Shown: piece after piece, positions 1 through 10,308 of the stretch | Layout of the letters: every line of letters starts with the position of its first letter | How positions within the stretch are numbered: the stretch's first letter is position 1 | NCBI GenBank assembly: GCA_020248665.1 | Contig: JADCHE010000151.1 | Location: 1 to 32,807, forward strand | Direction: 5' to 3' | DNA: 32,807 bases | Source of the DNA: Burkholderiales bacterium | GTDB lineage: Bacteria > Pseudomonadota > Gammaproteobacteria > Burkholderiales > Burkholderiaceae_E | Position numbers and translations under genes: made by a program | The notes under the pieces: generated by a model | What the model was told of the DNA's origin: nothing | The model's input: only the letters and a program-made list of their open reading frames with translations | The model's database searches: none

Positions 1-76
1 CGGTGACGCGCGCGTCGAGCCGCGCGAGCGCGGCCTCGAGCGCCTCGCAGCCGGGCGGAAGCGCGCCGGGCGTCAT
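1..76 (-). CDS. Possible 5' end of a gene leaving the window
   Basis: An ATG at 76-74 on the minus strand opens a frame that runs off the left edge (first residues MTPGALPPGCEALEAALARL). An in-frame GTG lies seven codons further upstream. It would follow the reductase gene by about 70 nt in the same direction, which fits an operon. The Ala/Leu/Glu-rich start looks like a helical N-terminus, but 25 codons are too few to recognise a family, and no clear ribosome binding site is visible. It could equally be a chance open frame in GC-rich DNA. Confidence 0.3.
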   Translation of the reverse strand, partial: MTPGALPPGCEALEAALARLDARVT

Positions 77-143
77 GCGCGTGTCCCGCGACGGCACGCG
101 CCGCGGCCTCGGGGCGCCCGCAGGCGAGCCGCCCGGTCGGGCT

Positions 144-1142
144 TCACCGCGTGCTCCGGCCGAGCTCGATCCGGCGTACCAGCGCGTGCAGCGCACGGTT
201 CACCGGCACCGGCACGCCGAGCGCCTCGCCGCGCGCGGCGACGTGGCCGTTCAACGCGTCGATCTCGGTCGGGCGCCCGAGCGCGAGGTCCTGCTCGGTC
301 GAGGAGGTCGCCGAGGACATCGCCGCGCCGAGACGCAGCGCGGCCGCGTGGAGCGCGTCGGCGTCGTCGATCGGCACGCCCTCGGCGCGCGCGACCGCGA
401 CGCACTCGCCGATCGTCGCGCGCATCGTCGCGGCGATGCCCGCGTCGGCGACCAGCTCGCCGTAGCGGGCGCGGGTCAGCGCGGAGATCGCGTTGAACGC
501 CGCGTTCATCGTCAGCTTGGTCCACAGCGCCGCGCGCACGTCGGGCACGGTCGGGCAGGACACGCCCGCGCGCTCGAAGGTGGCGGCGACCCGCGCGACG
601 CGCGCGGCATCGCCGCCACCCGGCCCACCGGGCACCTCGCCGAGCACCAGATCGCCGCGCCCGGCGTGCACCACGTGGCCCGGCCCGCCCATCGACGCAC
701 CGACGTAGACCACCGCGGCGACCGGGTCCAGGCCGGGCGCCGCGGCCCGGGCGCGCTCGACGTTGTCGACGCCGTTCTGCATCGATACCACGGTCGCGCC
801 CGGGCGCAGCCGGGGCAGCAGCTCGCGCGCGGCCGACGGTGTGTCGGAGGTCTTCACGCACAGCAGCACCAGGTCGGCGTCGCGGACCGCCTCGGCCGAG
901 ATGTCGGCCTCGACGCGGACCGTGGTGCGCGCCCCGCCGCTGTCCCACCACAGGCCGCGCGCGCGGATCGCCTCGACGTGCGCCGGTCGGCCGACCAGCA
1001 CGACCGGCGCGCCGGCGAGTGCGAGCTTCGCGCCGAAGTGGCAGCCGACCGCGCCGGCGCCGAACACCGCCACCCGTGGCCACGCCCCGGGAGCCACCGC
1101 CGATGCCACGCCCGCGTGCGTCATCACCTTCTCCGTCGTCAT
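144..1142 (-). CDS. panE: 2-dehydropantoate 2-reductase (ketopantoate reductase, ApbA/PanE family)
   Basis: Predicted NADPH-dependent reduction of 2-dehydropantoate to pantoate for pantothenate and CoA synthesis, in the cytosol. The N-terminal Rossmann fold shows a GAGAVG nucleotide loop (about residues 25-30), a VKTSDT segment and the MQNGVDN motif. The C-terminal helical domain has the family signature LWTKLTMNAAFNAISAL with its catalytic Lys, then the GRPTEIDALNG substrate-binding segment. Length (332 aa) is slightly above the usual 290-310. Several ApbA-fold paralogues act on other 2-oxo acids, so the exact substrate is not certain. Start chosen at 1142 because a TAGAAT box lies 7 nt upstream; an alternative ATG at 1124 has a GGAG about 6 nt before it. 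Divergent from AMP nucleosidase. Confidence 0.87.
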   Translation of the reverse strand: MTTEKVMTHAGVASAVAPGAWPRVAVFGAGAVGCHFGAKLALAGAPVVLVGRPAHVEAIRARGLWWDSGGARTTVRVEADISAEAVRDADLVLLCVKTSDTPSAARELLPRLRPGATVVSMQNGVDNVERARAAAPGLDPVAAVVYVGASMGGPGHVVHAGRGDLVLGEVPGGPGGGDAARVARVAATFERAGVSCPTVPDVRAALWTKLTMNAAFNAISALTRARYGELVADAGIAATMRATIGECVAVARAEGVPIDDADALHAAALRLGAAMSSATSSTEQDLALGRPTEIDALNGHVAARGEALGVPVPVNRALHALVRRIELGRSTR

Positions 1143-1148
1143 CGGGCC

Positions 1149-1171
1149 GATTCTAGGCGCGCCGTAGAATC
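1149..1171. promoter_or_regulatory. Palindromic divergent promoter between panE and amn
   Basis: GATTCTA (1149-1155), a 9-nt core containing the self-complementary GGCGCGCC, and TAGAATC (1165-1171) form a near-perfect palindrome. Each arm reads TAGAAT outward: 1155-1150 for the reductase (minus) and 1165-1170 for AMP nucleosidase (plus). Both look like sigma70 -10 boxes, so two polymerases could not bind at once. No convincing -35 element is visible on either side. A dimeric operator is the other reading. Confidence 0.5.
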
Positions 1172-1201
1172 GCCCGATTCCATCTCCGAGCCGATCCGCC
1201 C

Positions 1202-2764
1202 ATGACCGCCCCGTTCTTCGCACCGCAGCGCTTCGATTCGCCCGAGGCCGCGCTCGCCCGCGTCCGCGAGATCTACGACGCCGGCGTAGCGCACCTGCGC
1301 GACGCGCTGCGGCGCTACGTGGCCGGCGAGGACGCGGTCGGGCGAGTCCGTGCCCACTATCCGTTCGTCCGCGTCGAGACCGACACCGTGGCGCGGGCCG
1401 ACTCTCGGCTCGCCTACGGCTTCGTCGCCGGGCCCGGCACGTTCGAGACGACGCTGACCCGCCCCGACGTGTTCGGGAACTACTACGCCGAGCAGTTCCG
1501 GCTGCTGGTCGAGAACCACGGTGTGACGCTCACCGTCGGCACCAGTCACGCGCCGATCCCGGTGCACTTCGCGTTCCCCGAGCACGCGCACGTCGAGGCC
1601 GAGCTCGACGCCGCGCGGCTCACGCGGATGCGCGACCTGTTCGACCTGCCCGACCTCGCGTCGATGGACGACGGCATCGCCAACGGCACGCACGAGCCGC
1701 GGCCCGGCGAGCCGGATCCGCTCGCACTGTTCACCGCGCCGCGCGTCGACTACTCGCTGCACCGGCTTCGGCACTACACCGGCACCGCGCCCGGACACTT
1801 CCAGAACTTCGTGCTGTTCACCAACTACCAGTTCTACGTCGACGAGTTCGTGCGGCTCGGCCGTCAGCTGATGTCGATGCCGGCCTCGGGCCAGGCGGGC
1901 GGCGACGGCTACGTCGCGTTCGTCGAGCCGGGGGACCGGGTGCACGCGCGCACGGGGCCGCTGCCGGCGGCCGCGCCGCCGATCGTCGACACCGGAGCGG
2001 GCCTGCCCGGCGCTGCGGTCGCCGACGAGGAGCCGTCCGACGCCGCCGCAGGCGAGCAGCGCCCCGCGCGGCTGCCGCAGATGCCCGCCTACCACCTGGT
2101 GCGCGAGGACGGCAGCGGCATCACGATGATCAACATCGGCGTCGGGCCCGCCAACGCGAAGACGATCACCGACCACGTCGCGGTGCTGCGGCCGCACGCG
2201 TGGATCATGCTCGGCCACTGCGCCGGGCTGCATGCGTCGCAGCGGCTCGGCGACTACGTGCTCGCGCACGGCTACGTCCGTGAGGACCACGTGCTCGACG
2301 AGGAGCTGCCGCTGTGGGTGCCGGTGCCGGCGCTCGCCGAGATCCAGGTCGCGCTGCAGGACGCGGTCGCCGACGTGACCCAGCTCTCCGGCTGGGAGCT
2401 CAAGCGGATCATGCGCACCGGCACGGTCGCGTCGACCGACAACCGCAACTGGGAGCTGCTGCCGCACCACGGCCCGACGCGGCGCTTCTCGCAGAGCCGC
2501 GCGATCGCGCTCGACATGGAGAGCGCGACGATCGCCGCCAACGGCTTCCGGTTCCGCGTGCCCTACGGCACGCTGCTGTGCGTGTCGGACAAGCCGCTGC
2601 ACGGCGAGATCAAGCTGCCAGGCATGGCTAACCGCTTCTACCGCGCGAGCGTCGACCAGCACCTGCGGATCGGCATGCGGGCGATCGAGCAGCTGCGCCG
2701 GCAGGGGGCGACGCGGCTGCACAGCCGCAAGCTCAGGAGCTTCGCGGAGGTGGCGTTCCAGTGA
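1202..2764 (+). CDS. amn: AMP nucleosidase
   Basis: Hydrolyses AMP to adenine and ribose 5-phosphate, helping to set the adenylate pool; cytosolic. The 520-aa product has the family's N-terminal AMP nucleosidase domain (about 1-220; RLAYGFVAGPGTFETT, DVFGNYYAEQF) and a C-terminal nucleoside-phosphorylase-like domain (from about 297; INIGVGPANAKT, MLGHCAGL, ALDMESATIAANGFRF, SDKPLHGEIKLPG). About 35-40 residues between the domains (roughly 245-290) are Ala/Pro-rich and look like a lineage-specific insertion, making it longer than the E. coli enzyme (about 484 aa). The start has no obvious Shine-Dalgarno; a TAGAAT box lies 31 nt upstream. Family assignment is secure. Confidence 0.95.
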   Translation: MTAPFFAPQRFDSPEAALARVREIYDAGVAHLRDALRRYVAGEDAVGRVRAHYPFVRVETDTVARADSRLAYGFVAGPGTFETTLTRPDVFGNYYAEQFRLLVENHGVTLTVGTSHAPIPVHFAFPEHAHVEAELDAARLTRMRDLFDLPDLASMDDGIANGTHEPRPGEPDPLALFTAPRVDYSLHRLRHYTGTAPGHFQNFVLFTNYQFYVDEFVRLGRQLMSMPASGQAGGDGYVAFVEPGDRVHARTGPLPAAAPPIVDTGAGLPGAAVADEEPSDAAAGEQRPARLPQMPAYHLVREDGSGITMINIGVGPANAKTITDHVAVLRPHAWIMLGHCAGLHASQRLGDYVLAHGYVREDHVLDEELPLWVPVPALAEIQVALQDAVADVTQLSGWELKRIMRTGTVASTDNRNWELLPHHGPTRRFSQSRAIALDMESATIAANGFRFRVPYGTLLCVSDKPLHGEIKLPGMANRFYRASVDQHLRIGMRAIEQLRRQGATRLHSRKLRSFAEVAFQ

Positions 2765-2774
2765 CGGCGCGCGC

Positions 2775-3155
2775 TCAGTCGGGCGCGTGGACGATCGACG
2801 CGAAGATCCTCCAGCCGTCGGGCCGCCTGACGAGGGAATAGGTCTGCCGCCAGCGTCGGATCTCGCTGCCATCGGACCGGAACATCGCCCACGTGCCGTG
2901 GAGCACCGCCGCGTGCCGGCCCGCCGGGATCGTCGACACATCGAGGATCGCGCAGGTCGAGTAGCCCTCGGCCTCGTAGGCGCGCAGCGCGCCTTCGTAG
3001 AACGCGCGGACCGCGGTGTCGGTCGGCAGCACCTGCATCGAGCCGTCGGCGCGCAGCGTCGTCGTCGGCGTCTCGTACATGCGGTCGAGGCCGGTCAGGT
3101 CGTGGCGGTTCCAGAGCTCGACGTAGGCGGCGACCAGCGCCTCGGGCGTATCCAT
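2775..3155 (-). CDS. NTF2-fold / SnoaL-like protein
   Basis: A 126-aa single-domain protein with the NTF2-like (ketosteroid-isomerase-like) layout: an N-terminal helix EALVAAYVELWNRHD, then strands ending in RRWRQTYSLVRRPDGWRIFASIVHAPD, the usual last hairpin of the fold. This superfamily includes small-molecule isomerases, hydratases and non-catalytic binding proteins, and nothing here identifies a substrate. GGAG lies about 11 nt before the ATG. It is convergent with AMP nucleosidase (10 nt apart) and divergent from the helicase. No signal peptide, so cytosolic. Confidence 0.8.
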   Translation of the reverse strand: MDTPEALVAAYVELWNRHDLTGLDRMYETPTTTLRADGSMQVLPTDTAVRAFYEGALRAYEAEGYSTCAILDVSTIPAGRHAAVLHGTWAMFRSDGSEIRRWRQTYSLVRRPDGWRIFASIVHAPD

Positions 3156-3274
3156 GCGGGCTGTCTCCGGAGGGACGAGGTCCGGCTCGTCGACGAGGCG
3201 TTCGACCCGTCCTGCGGTGACGCTGCCGCCGCGGCTCGGAAGGGGAACGACACCGGCGATGCTAGCGCATGGGT

Positions 3275-3295
3275 GCGGCGCTCGCGAAGCGCCGC
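3275..3295. repeat. 8-bp inverted repeat upstream of the helicase gene
   Basis: GCGGCGCT (3275-3282) and AGCGCCGC (3288-3295) form a perfect hairpin with a 5-nt loop, 24 nt before the helicase start. It lies between divergent genes, so it is not a terminator. It could be an operator or a 5'-leader structure. Confidence 0.4.
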
Positions 3296-3319
3296 CAGGC
3301 GGCGTGCGAGACTAGCGCC

Positions 3320-5422
<2,103 letters not shown>

Positions 5423-5500
5423 CGCGACGCGTGCGCGCCGGATCGTGCGCCGCTCGCGATCGTCGTTCGGCGGCGTGTCCGGGCGGCGCGGTCCGCGCGC

Positions 5501-6208
5501 TCAGCCGCGCAGCGATGCCGCATCCAGCTCGATGGCCTCGACGTTCCTCGGCCCGCCGCGCCACGCGACCGCGCACGCGTGGCGCGTGTCGACCGCGACG
5601 TCGCGCAGCGTCCACGCGCCGGCCAGCGCGGCCGCCGAGCGCGCATCGGCGGGTACGTCCCAGCGCGGGCCGGCGTCGCCGTCGACGATGTCGATGGCGT
5701 CGAGCTTCAGCTGCAGCCCGATGCCGACGGCCTTCAGCAGCGCCTCCTTGCGCGCCCATGCGCGGGCGAACGCCGCGATCCGGGTGGCCTCGTCCGGCAG
5801 GTCGTCGATCCGCGCGCGCTCGCGCGGTCCGAACACGCGGCCGAAGTCGTCGGGCCGCGCCATCGACGGCGCCGTCTCCTGCACGTCGACGCCGACGGGC
5901 GTGTCTTCGGCGAGCGCGCACGCGATCCAGTCGCCCGAGTGGCTGAGGTTGAACGCCGGGCCCGGACCGTCGAGCGCGGGCTTGCCGTCGGCGTCGGCGA
6001 CCAGCCGCAGCGACGCGGGCGCGACGCCGGTGCGGCGGGCGAGCAGCACCCGCGCGAGCGCGCGCCCGAGCAGGTGGCGCGCGCGGTCGGCGTCGCGCAC
6101 GAAACGCGCGGCCCGCGCGCGCTCGGCGTCGTCGACGAGCGCCGCCGCGACGGCGAGGGCCGACGGGTCGGTGTCGAGCCGCAGCCGGGCGACGAGGACG
6201 GGCGTCAT
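5501..6208 (-). CDS. 4'-phosphopantetheinyl transferase (Sfp/Gsp type)
   Basis: Predicted to transfer the phosphopantetheine arm of CoA onto a conserved Ser of carrier proteins. The 235-aa length suits the two-lobed Sfp type. Visible signatures are NLSHSGDWIACAL (about 87-99), GVDVQ (106-110) and WARKEALLKAVGIGL (151-165). The Mg-binding set is usually Asp, Glu and Glu in GVDxE plus WxxKE; here Asp108 and Glu155 are present but the middle Glu is Gln110. That may change metal binding without abolishing it. The start at 6208 has no Shine-Dalgarno but a CAGAAT box 7 nt upstream, like the other probable leaderless genes here. No carrier-protein or NRPS/PKS gene is in the window, except a condensation-like fragment at 8069-8494. 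Confidence 0.88.
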   Translation of the reverse strand: MTPVLVARLRLDTDPSALAVAAALVDDAERARAARFVRDADRARHLLGRALARVLLARRTGVAPASLRLVADADGKPALDGPGPAFNLSHSGDWIACALAEDTPVGVDVQETAPSMARPDDFGRVFGPRERARIDDLPDEATRIAAFARAWARKEALLKAVGIGLQLKLDAIDIVDGDAGPRWDVPADARSAAALAGAWTLRDVAVDTRHACAVAWRGGPRNVEAIELDAASLRG

Positions 6209-6309
6209 CACCGCGATTCTGCCCGGCGGGGCGCGGGGGCGCGAGCGGCAGGCTGCCGGGCCGCGCCGCGCGCTGGACAGCCGGCCCCCGACGCAGGCAT
6301 GGTCGCGGG

Positions 6310-6328
6310 GCGCCGAGCGCGTCGGCGC
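6310..6328. repeat. 7-bp inverted repeat upstream of the WYL regulator
   Basis: GCGCCGA (6310-6316) and TCGGCGC (6322-6328), 5-nt loop, about 20 nt before the regulator's start in the divergent region shared with the phosphopantetheinyl transferase. A candidate autoregulatory operator; no direct evidence. Confidence 0.3.
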
Positions 6329-6348
6329 GCCGACGGAGACCCGGCCCC

Positions 6349-7419
6349 ATGCGACAGACCGAGCGCTACTGTCGGATCGACCAGCTGATCCGCGCACGCG
6401 GGGTGATCGACTTCAAGTCGCTGCAGCAGGCGCTCGAGGTGTCGCGCGCGACGCTGGTCCGCGACCTCGCGGCGCTGCGCGACCGGTTCAACGCGCCGAT
6501 CGTCTTCGACCGCGACCGCGGCGGCTACGTGCTCGCCGAGTCGGGCTTCGGGCCGCAGTACGAGCTGCCGGGCCTGTGGTTCAGCGACCGCGAGATCCTC
6601 GCGCTGCTGACGATGCACCGGTTGCTCGAGGACCTCGACCCGGGCGGGCTGATCGGCGACCGCGTCGGGCCGCTCGTCGAGCGGCTCGAGTCGCTGCTCG
6701 GGCAGGGCGCGGGCGGCGCCAAGGCGATCCGCGAGCGCGTGCGGATCGTCGCCGCGCAGGACCGGCCGGTCGCGCCGCGCTTCTTCGAGCGCGTCGGCAG
6801 CGCGCTGGTCGGCCGCCAGCGGCTCGAGCTCGCCTACCACTCGCGCGGCCGCGACGAGCGCGGGCGGCGCGAGGTGTCGCCGCAGCGGCTCGTGCACTGG
6901 CGCAACGCCTGGTACCTCGACGCGTTCTGCCACCGCGTCGAGGCGCTGCGCACCTTCGCGCTCGACGCGATCGAGGAGGCGCGGCTGCTCGACCGCAAGG
7001 CGCTCGACGTGTCGCTCGCCGAGGTCGACCGCACGCTCGGCTCGGCCTACGGCATCTTCCGCGGCCGGCCGCGCGAATGGGCGGTGCTGCGCTTCTCGCC
7101 GGAGGCGGCGCGCTGGGTCCGCGCCGAGGAGTGGCACCCGCAGCAGCGCGGCGAGGCGCTCGACGACGGCTCGTGGGAGCTGCGCCTGCCGTTCTCGGCG
7201 AGCGCCGAGCTGGAGATGGACATCCTGCGGCACGGCGAGACGGTCGAGGTCGTCGGGCCGCCGGCGCTGCGCGAGCGGATCGCGGCGCGGCTCGCGGCCG
7301 CGGCGCGCGCGTACCGCGCGGGGCCCGCGGGCGTGCCCGGGCGCGCGTCGCCGGCGCGGCGCGGCGCCGCCGGGCGTCGCTCGAAGGACACGGACGCCGC
7401 GGCCCCGCCCGAGGCCTGA
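6349..7419 (+). CDS. WYL-domain transcriptional regulator (HTH + WYL)
   Basis: 356-aa regulator. The N-terminal DeoR-like winged helix is about residues 1-60 (RIDQLIRARGVIDFKSLQQALEV, then the recognition helix SRATLVRDLAALR). The WYL domain follows, with the defining stretch RNAWYLDAFCH at about 184-194. A C-terminal extension reaches about 325, and then comes a low-complexity Ala/Arg tail of roughly 35 residues. WYL domains bind nucleic acids or nucleotides and occur in regulators of DNA damage, phage defence and metabolism. No defence genes are adjacent, so the target is unknown. GGAG lies about 11 nt before the ATG. A 7-bp inverted repeat lies just upstream. Confidence 0.88.
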   Translation: MRQTERYCRIDQLIRARGVIDFKSLQQALEVSRATLVRDLAALRDRFNAPIVFDRDRGGYVLAESGFGPQYELPGLWFSDREILALLTMHRLLEDLDPGGLIGDRVGPLVERLESLLGQGAGGAKAIRERVRIVAAQDRPVAPRFFERVGSALVGRQRLELAYHSRGRDERGRREVSPQRLVHWRNAWYLDAFCHRVEALRTFALDAIEEARLLDRKALDVSLAEVDRTLGSAYGIFRGRPREWAVLRFSPEAARWVRAEEWHPQQRGEALDDGSWELRLPFSASAELEMDILRHGETVEVVGPPALRERIAARLAAAARAYRAGPAGVPGRASPARRGAAGRRSKDTDAAAPPEA

Positions 7420-7480
7420 GCGCGCCCACCCGGGGCGACGGCCCGCGGCCGCGCGCCCGGTCGCGAGGCCCCCCGTGCGC

Positions 7481-7486
7481 TACGAT
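7481..7486 (+). promoter_or_regulatory. -10 box placed for a leaderless yaeQ transcript
   Basis: TACGAT ends 8 nt before the yaeQ ATG and no Shine-Dalgarno is present. Transcription would begin at or next to the start codon. No clear -35. Confidence 0.5.
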
Positions 7487-7494
7487 CGCGCCCC

Positions 7495-8052
7495 ATGGCC
7501 CTGCGCTCCACCATCTACAAGCTCGAGCTGTCGGTCGCCGACATCGACCGCGGCGTCTACGCCGACCATGCGCTGACGCTCGCGCTGCACCCGTCCGAGA
7601 CCGAGGAGCGGCTGATGCTGCGCGTGCTCGCGTTCGCACTGTTCGCCGACGAGCGGATGCGCTTCGGCCGCGGGCTGTCGGCCGAGGACGAGCCCGACCT
7701 CGCGCGCATCGACGACACCGGCGCGATCGAGCTCTGGATCGAGGTCGGCCTGCCCGACGAGAAGTGGGTGCGCAAGGCGTGCGGACGCGCCGACCGGGTC
7801 GTGGTGCTCGCCTACGGCGGCAGCCGGGCCGACATGTGGTGGCGGCAGAACGAGGGCGCGCTCGCGCGGTGCGCGAACCTGGCGGTCGTCGCCGTCGACG
7901 CCGAGGCGTCGGCGTCGCTCGCGCGCCTCGCGGCGCGCTCGATGCGCCTGTCGGCGACGGTGCAGGACGGCCAGGCCTGGCTGTCGGACGGCCACGCGAG
8001 CGTCGCGGTCGTGCCGCGCTGGTGGAAGGGCGAGCGCGCGTCGGCCGGCTGA
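7495..8052 (+). CDS. yaeQ: YaeQ family protein
   Basis: 185 aa, closely following the YaeQ pattern along its whole length: MALRSTIYKLELSVADIDRG at the start, LALHPSETEERLMLRVLAFAL (about 23-43), DEPDLARIDDTGAIELWIEVGLPDEKWVRKAC (about 64-95), a WWRQNE segment (about 118) and LSATVQDGQAWLSD near the end. YaeQ proteins have a PD-(D/E)XK-like fold. A role in suppressing RfaH-loss defects was proposed for E. coli, but the molecular function is not established. The start is fixed by homology and by a TACGAT box 8 nt upstream. It ends 16 nt from the convergent gene at 8069-8494. Confidence 0.93.
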   Translation: MALRSTIYKLELSVADIDRGVYADHALTLALHPSETEERLMLRVLAFALFADERMRFGRGLSAEDEPDLARIDDTGAIELWIEVGLPDEKWVRKACGRADRVVVLAYGGSRADMWWRQNEGALARCANLAVVAVDAEASASLARLAARSMRLSATVQDGQAWLSDGHASVAVVPRWWKGERASAG

Positions 8053-8068
8053 GCGCGGGCCGCGGCGC

Positions 8069-8494
8069 TCAGGCGAGCGCGACCGTCGCGATCGGGTACA
8101 GGCGCTCGAGGTCCTCGGCGATCGCCGAGAGCGCCTGCAGCGCCGTCGCGCCGGGCGCGGCGGCGAGCAGCAGCAGGTGCTCGCGCGAGCCGAGGCTCAC
8201 CAGCGTCGCGCGCAGCGTGCCGCGCGGGCCCGCCGCGCGGCGCTCGTCGCTCAGCACGCGCAGCGCGTCGCGCTCGCGCTCGTGGGCGGTCCGGCCGCAG
8301 GTCTCGACGATCGACAGCGCGACCCGGGCGGCCTCGCGCCGCGTGCCGCCGAGGCGGCGCCACGCGCGCCCGAGATCGTCGGCGAGGCGCTCGGGGTCGA
8401 TGCCGGTGCTCAGCCGCAGCGCGAGCGCCGGCGTCTCCTCTCCGGCCACGGTGCGTGGGCCGGACGGTGGGCGCTGGGCGATCGACGGCTGCAT
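8069..8494 (-). CDS. Small protein resembling part of a condensation domain, without the His motif
   Basis: 141 aa. Residues about 75-135 look like the second half of an N-lobe of an NRPS condensation domain: RVLSDERRAAGPRGTLRATL, then EHLLLLAAAPGATALQALS and DLERLY, where active domains read LLRARL, EHxLLLxxHHxxxDGxS and ELxxLY. The catalytic HHxxxDG positions are Ala/Pro and Ala/Leu here, so no condensation activity is expected. Earlier residues include RAWRRLGGTRREAARVALSIVETCGR. It may be a structural or carrier-binding relic, a degraded gene end, or an unrelated fold. ATG at 8494 chosen; GTG at 8512 is in frame. The phosphopantetheinyl transferase lies 1.9 kb away. Confidence 0.6.
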   Translation of the reverse strand: MQPSIAQRPPSGPRTVAGEETPALALRLSTGIDPERLADDLGRAWRRLGGTRREAARVALSIVETCGRTAHERERDALRVLSDERRAAGPRGTLRATLVSLGSREHLLLLAAAPGATALQALSAIAEDLERLYPIATVALA

Positions 8495-8586
8495 CGACGT
8501 CGAGGTTCGCACGGCGGTCGTGACGCGGGCGTGAACGATGTCGCGCCGCGGGGCGCGTTTGACCGTCCTCGGCGATCGGCGACCCG

Positions 8587-8616
8587 GGGGTTCCGAACGC
8601 GACCGCTCGGAACCCC
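8587..8616 (-). terminator. Hairpin after the SDR gene, likely terminator
   Basis: GGGGTTCCGA (8587-8596) and TCGGAACCCC (8607-8616) form a perfect 10-bp stem with a 10-nt loop, 9 nt past the SDR stop codon. There is no T-run, as is common in very GC-rich genomes, so efficiency is uncertain. Confidence 0.55.
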
Positions 8617-8625
8617 GCCCGTGCG

Positions 8626-9465
8626 TCAGCGCACGCGTCGCTTGAACGGCAGCGTGCTGGAGAGCCCCCCGTCGACCGCGAGCGCCTGCCCGTTGACGTA
8701 CGACGACTCGTCGCTTGCGAGGAAGAGCGCCGCCGCCGCGATCTCCTGCGGCAGGCCGTAGCGCTGCAGCGGGTTGATCTGGCCGAGCTTGGCCTCGTTG
8801 CCGCCGGCGCGCGCCGCGTCGAAGATCGGCCGCGTCATCCCGGTCTCGATCAGCCCCGGGCAGATCGCGTTGATCCGCACGCCGGTGCCCCAGAACGAGT
8901 TGGCGCTCGTCTGCACGAGGCTGATCACGCCGGCCTTGCTCGCGCTGTAGGGGTTGCCGCCGGCGTTCGCGCGCAGTCCCGCGACCGACGCCGTGCAGAC
9001 GATCGAGCCGCGCCCCTGCGCGACCATGTGCGCGCCCGCGTGCTTGGCGACGAGGAACGGGCCGATCAGGTTCACGCGCAGCACGTCCTGCCACAGCTCG
9101 ACCGTCTGCTCGGCGAGCGGCACGTCGCCGCCGCTGACGCCGGCGTTCGCGTAGGCGACGTCCAGGCCGCCGAGCTCGGCGATCGCGCGCGCGACGAACG
9201 CGCGCACGTCGGCCTCGTTGCCTGCATCGGCCGCGACCGCCACGGCCGTGCCGCCTGCGGCCCGGATCATCGCCGCGGTCTCCGCGACCGCCTCGCCCGC
9301 GCGGTCGACGACGAGCACCGCCGCGCCCTCGGCCGCGAACAGCCGCGATGACGCGCGGCCGATGCCGCTGCCTGCGCCGGTGACGATCGCACGCTTGCCG
9401 GCGAGCCGTCCCGCCGCGCGCGATGGGTCTCCGCCGACGACGGCGGGTCGCTTCTCGTGAGCCAT
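8626..9465 (-). CDS. Short-chain dehydrogenase/reductase (classical SDR)
   Basis: 279-aa NAD(P)-dependent oxidoreductase. The cofactor loop TGAGSGIG is at 29-36, the NAG motif at 107-109, and the catalytic set is Ser160, Tyr173 and Lys177 (YSASK), followed by the PG segment [10 protein letters not shown]. Asp54 at the end of beta-2 (VVDRAG) suggests preference for NAD over NADP. Many SDRs of this layout oxidise secondary alcohols or hydroxyacyl-CoA; the substrate is not readable. Start is firm: GGAGGAGG lies just before the ATG (9470-9479), one of the strongest ribosome binding sites in the window. Only 38 nt separate it from the divergent YecA-like gene. Confidence 0.92.
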   Translation of the reverse strand: MAHEKRPAVVGGDPSRAAGRLAGKRAIVTGAGSGIGRASSRLFAAEGAAVLVVDRAGEAVAETAAMIRAAGGTAVAVAADAGNEADVRAFVARAIAELGGLDVAYANAGVSGGDVPLAEQTVELWQDVLRVNLIGPFLVAKHAGAHMVAQGRGSIVCTASVAGLRANAGGNPYSASKAGVISLVQTSANSFWGTGVRINAICPGLIETGMTRPIFDAARAGGNEAKLGQINPLQRYGLPQEIAAAALFLASDESSYVNGQALAVDGGLSSTLPFKRRVR

Positions 9466-9490
9466 GGAATCCTCCTCCCTCGGGGGCCTG

Positions 9491-9496
9491 TACGAT
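9491..9496 (+). promoter_or_regulatory. -10 box for a leaderless yecA-like transcript
   Basis: TACGAT ends 7 nt before the ATG at 9504. No Shine-Dalgarno for this gene: the GAGG run here serves the opposite-strand SDR. Confidence 0.5.
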
Positions 9497-9503
9497 ACCG
9501 GGG

Positions 9504-10304
<801 letters not shown>

Positions 10305-10308
10305 TCCG

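Noticed and set aside
5423-5500. Possible GATCG hairpin between helicase and phosphopantetheinyl transferase
   Set aside because: Needs a two-base bulge and a long loop; not convincing.
6349-8494. WYL regulator, YaeQ (PD-(D/E)XK-like) and neighbours as a phage-defence island
   Set aside because: YaeQ is a conserved housekeeping family and no known defence effector or mobile-element hallmark is adjacent.
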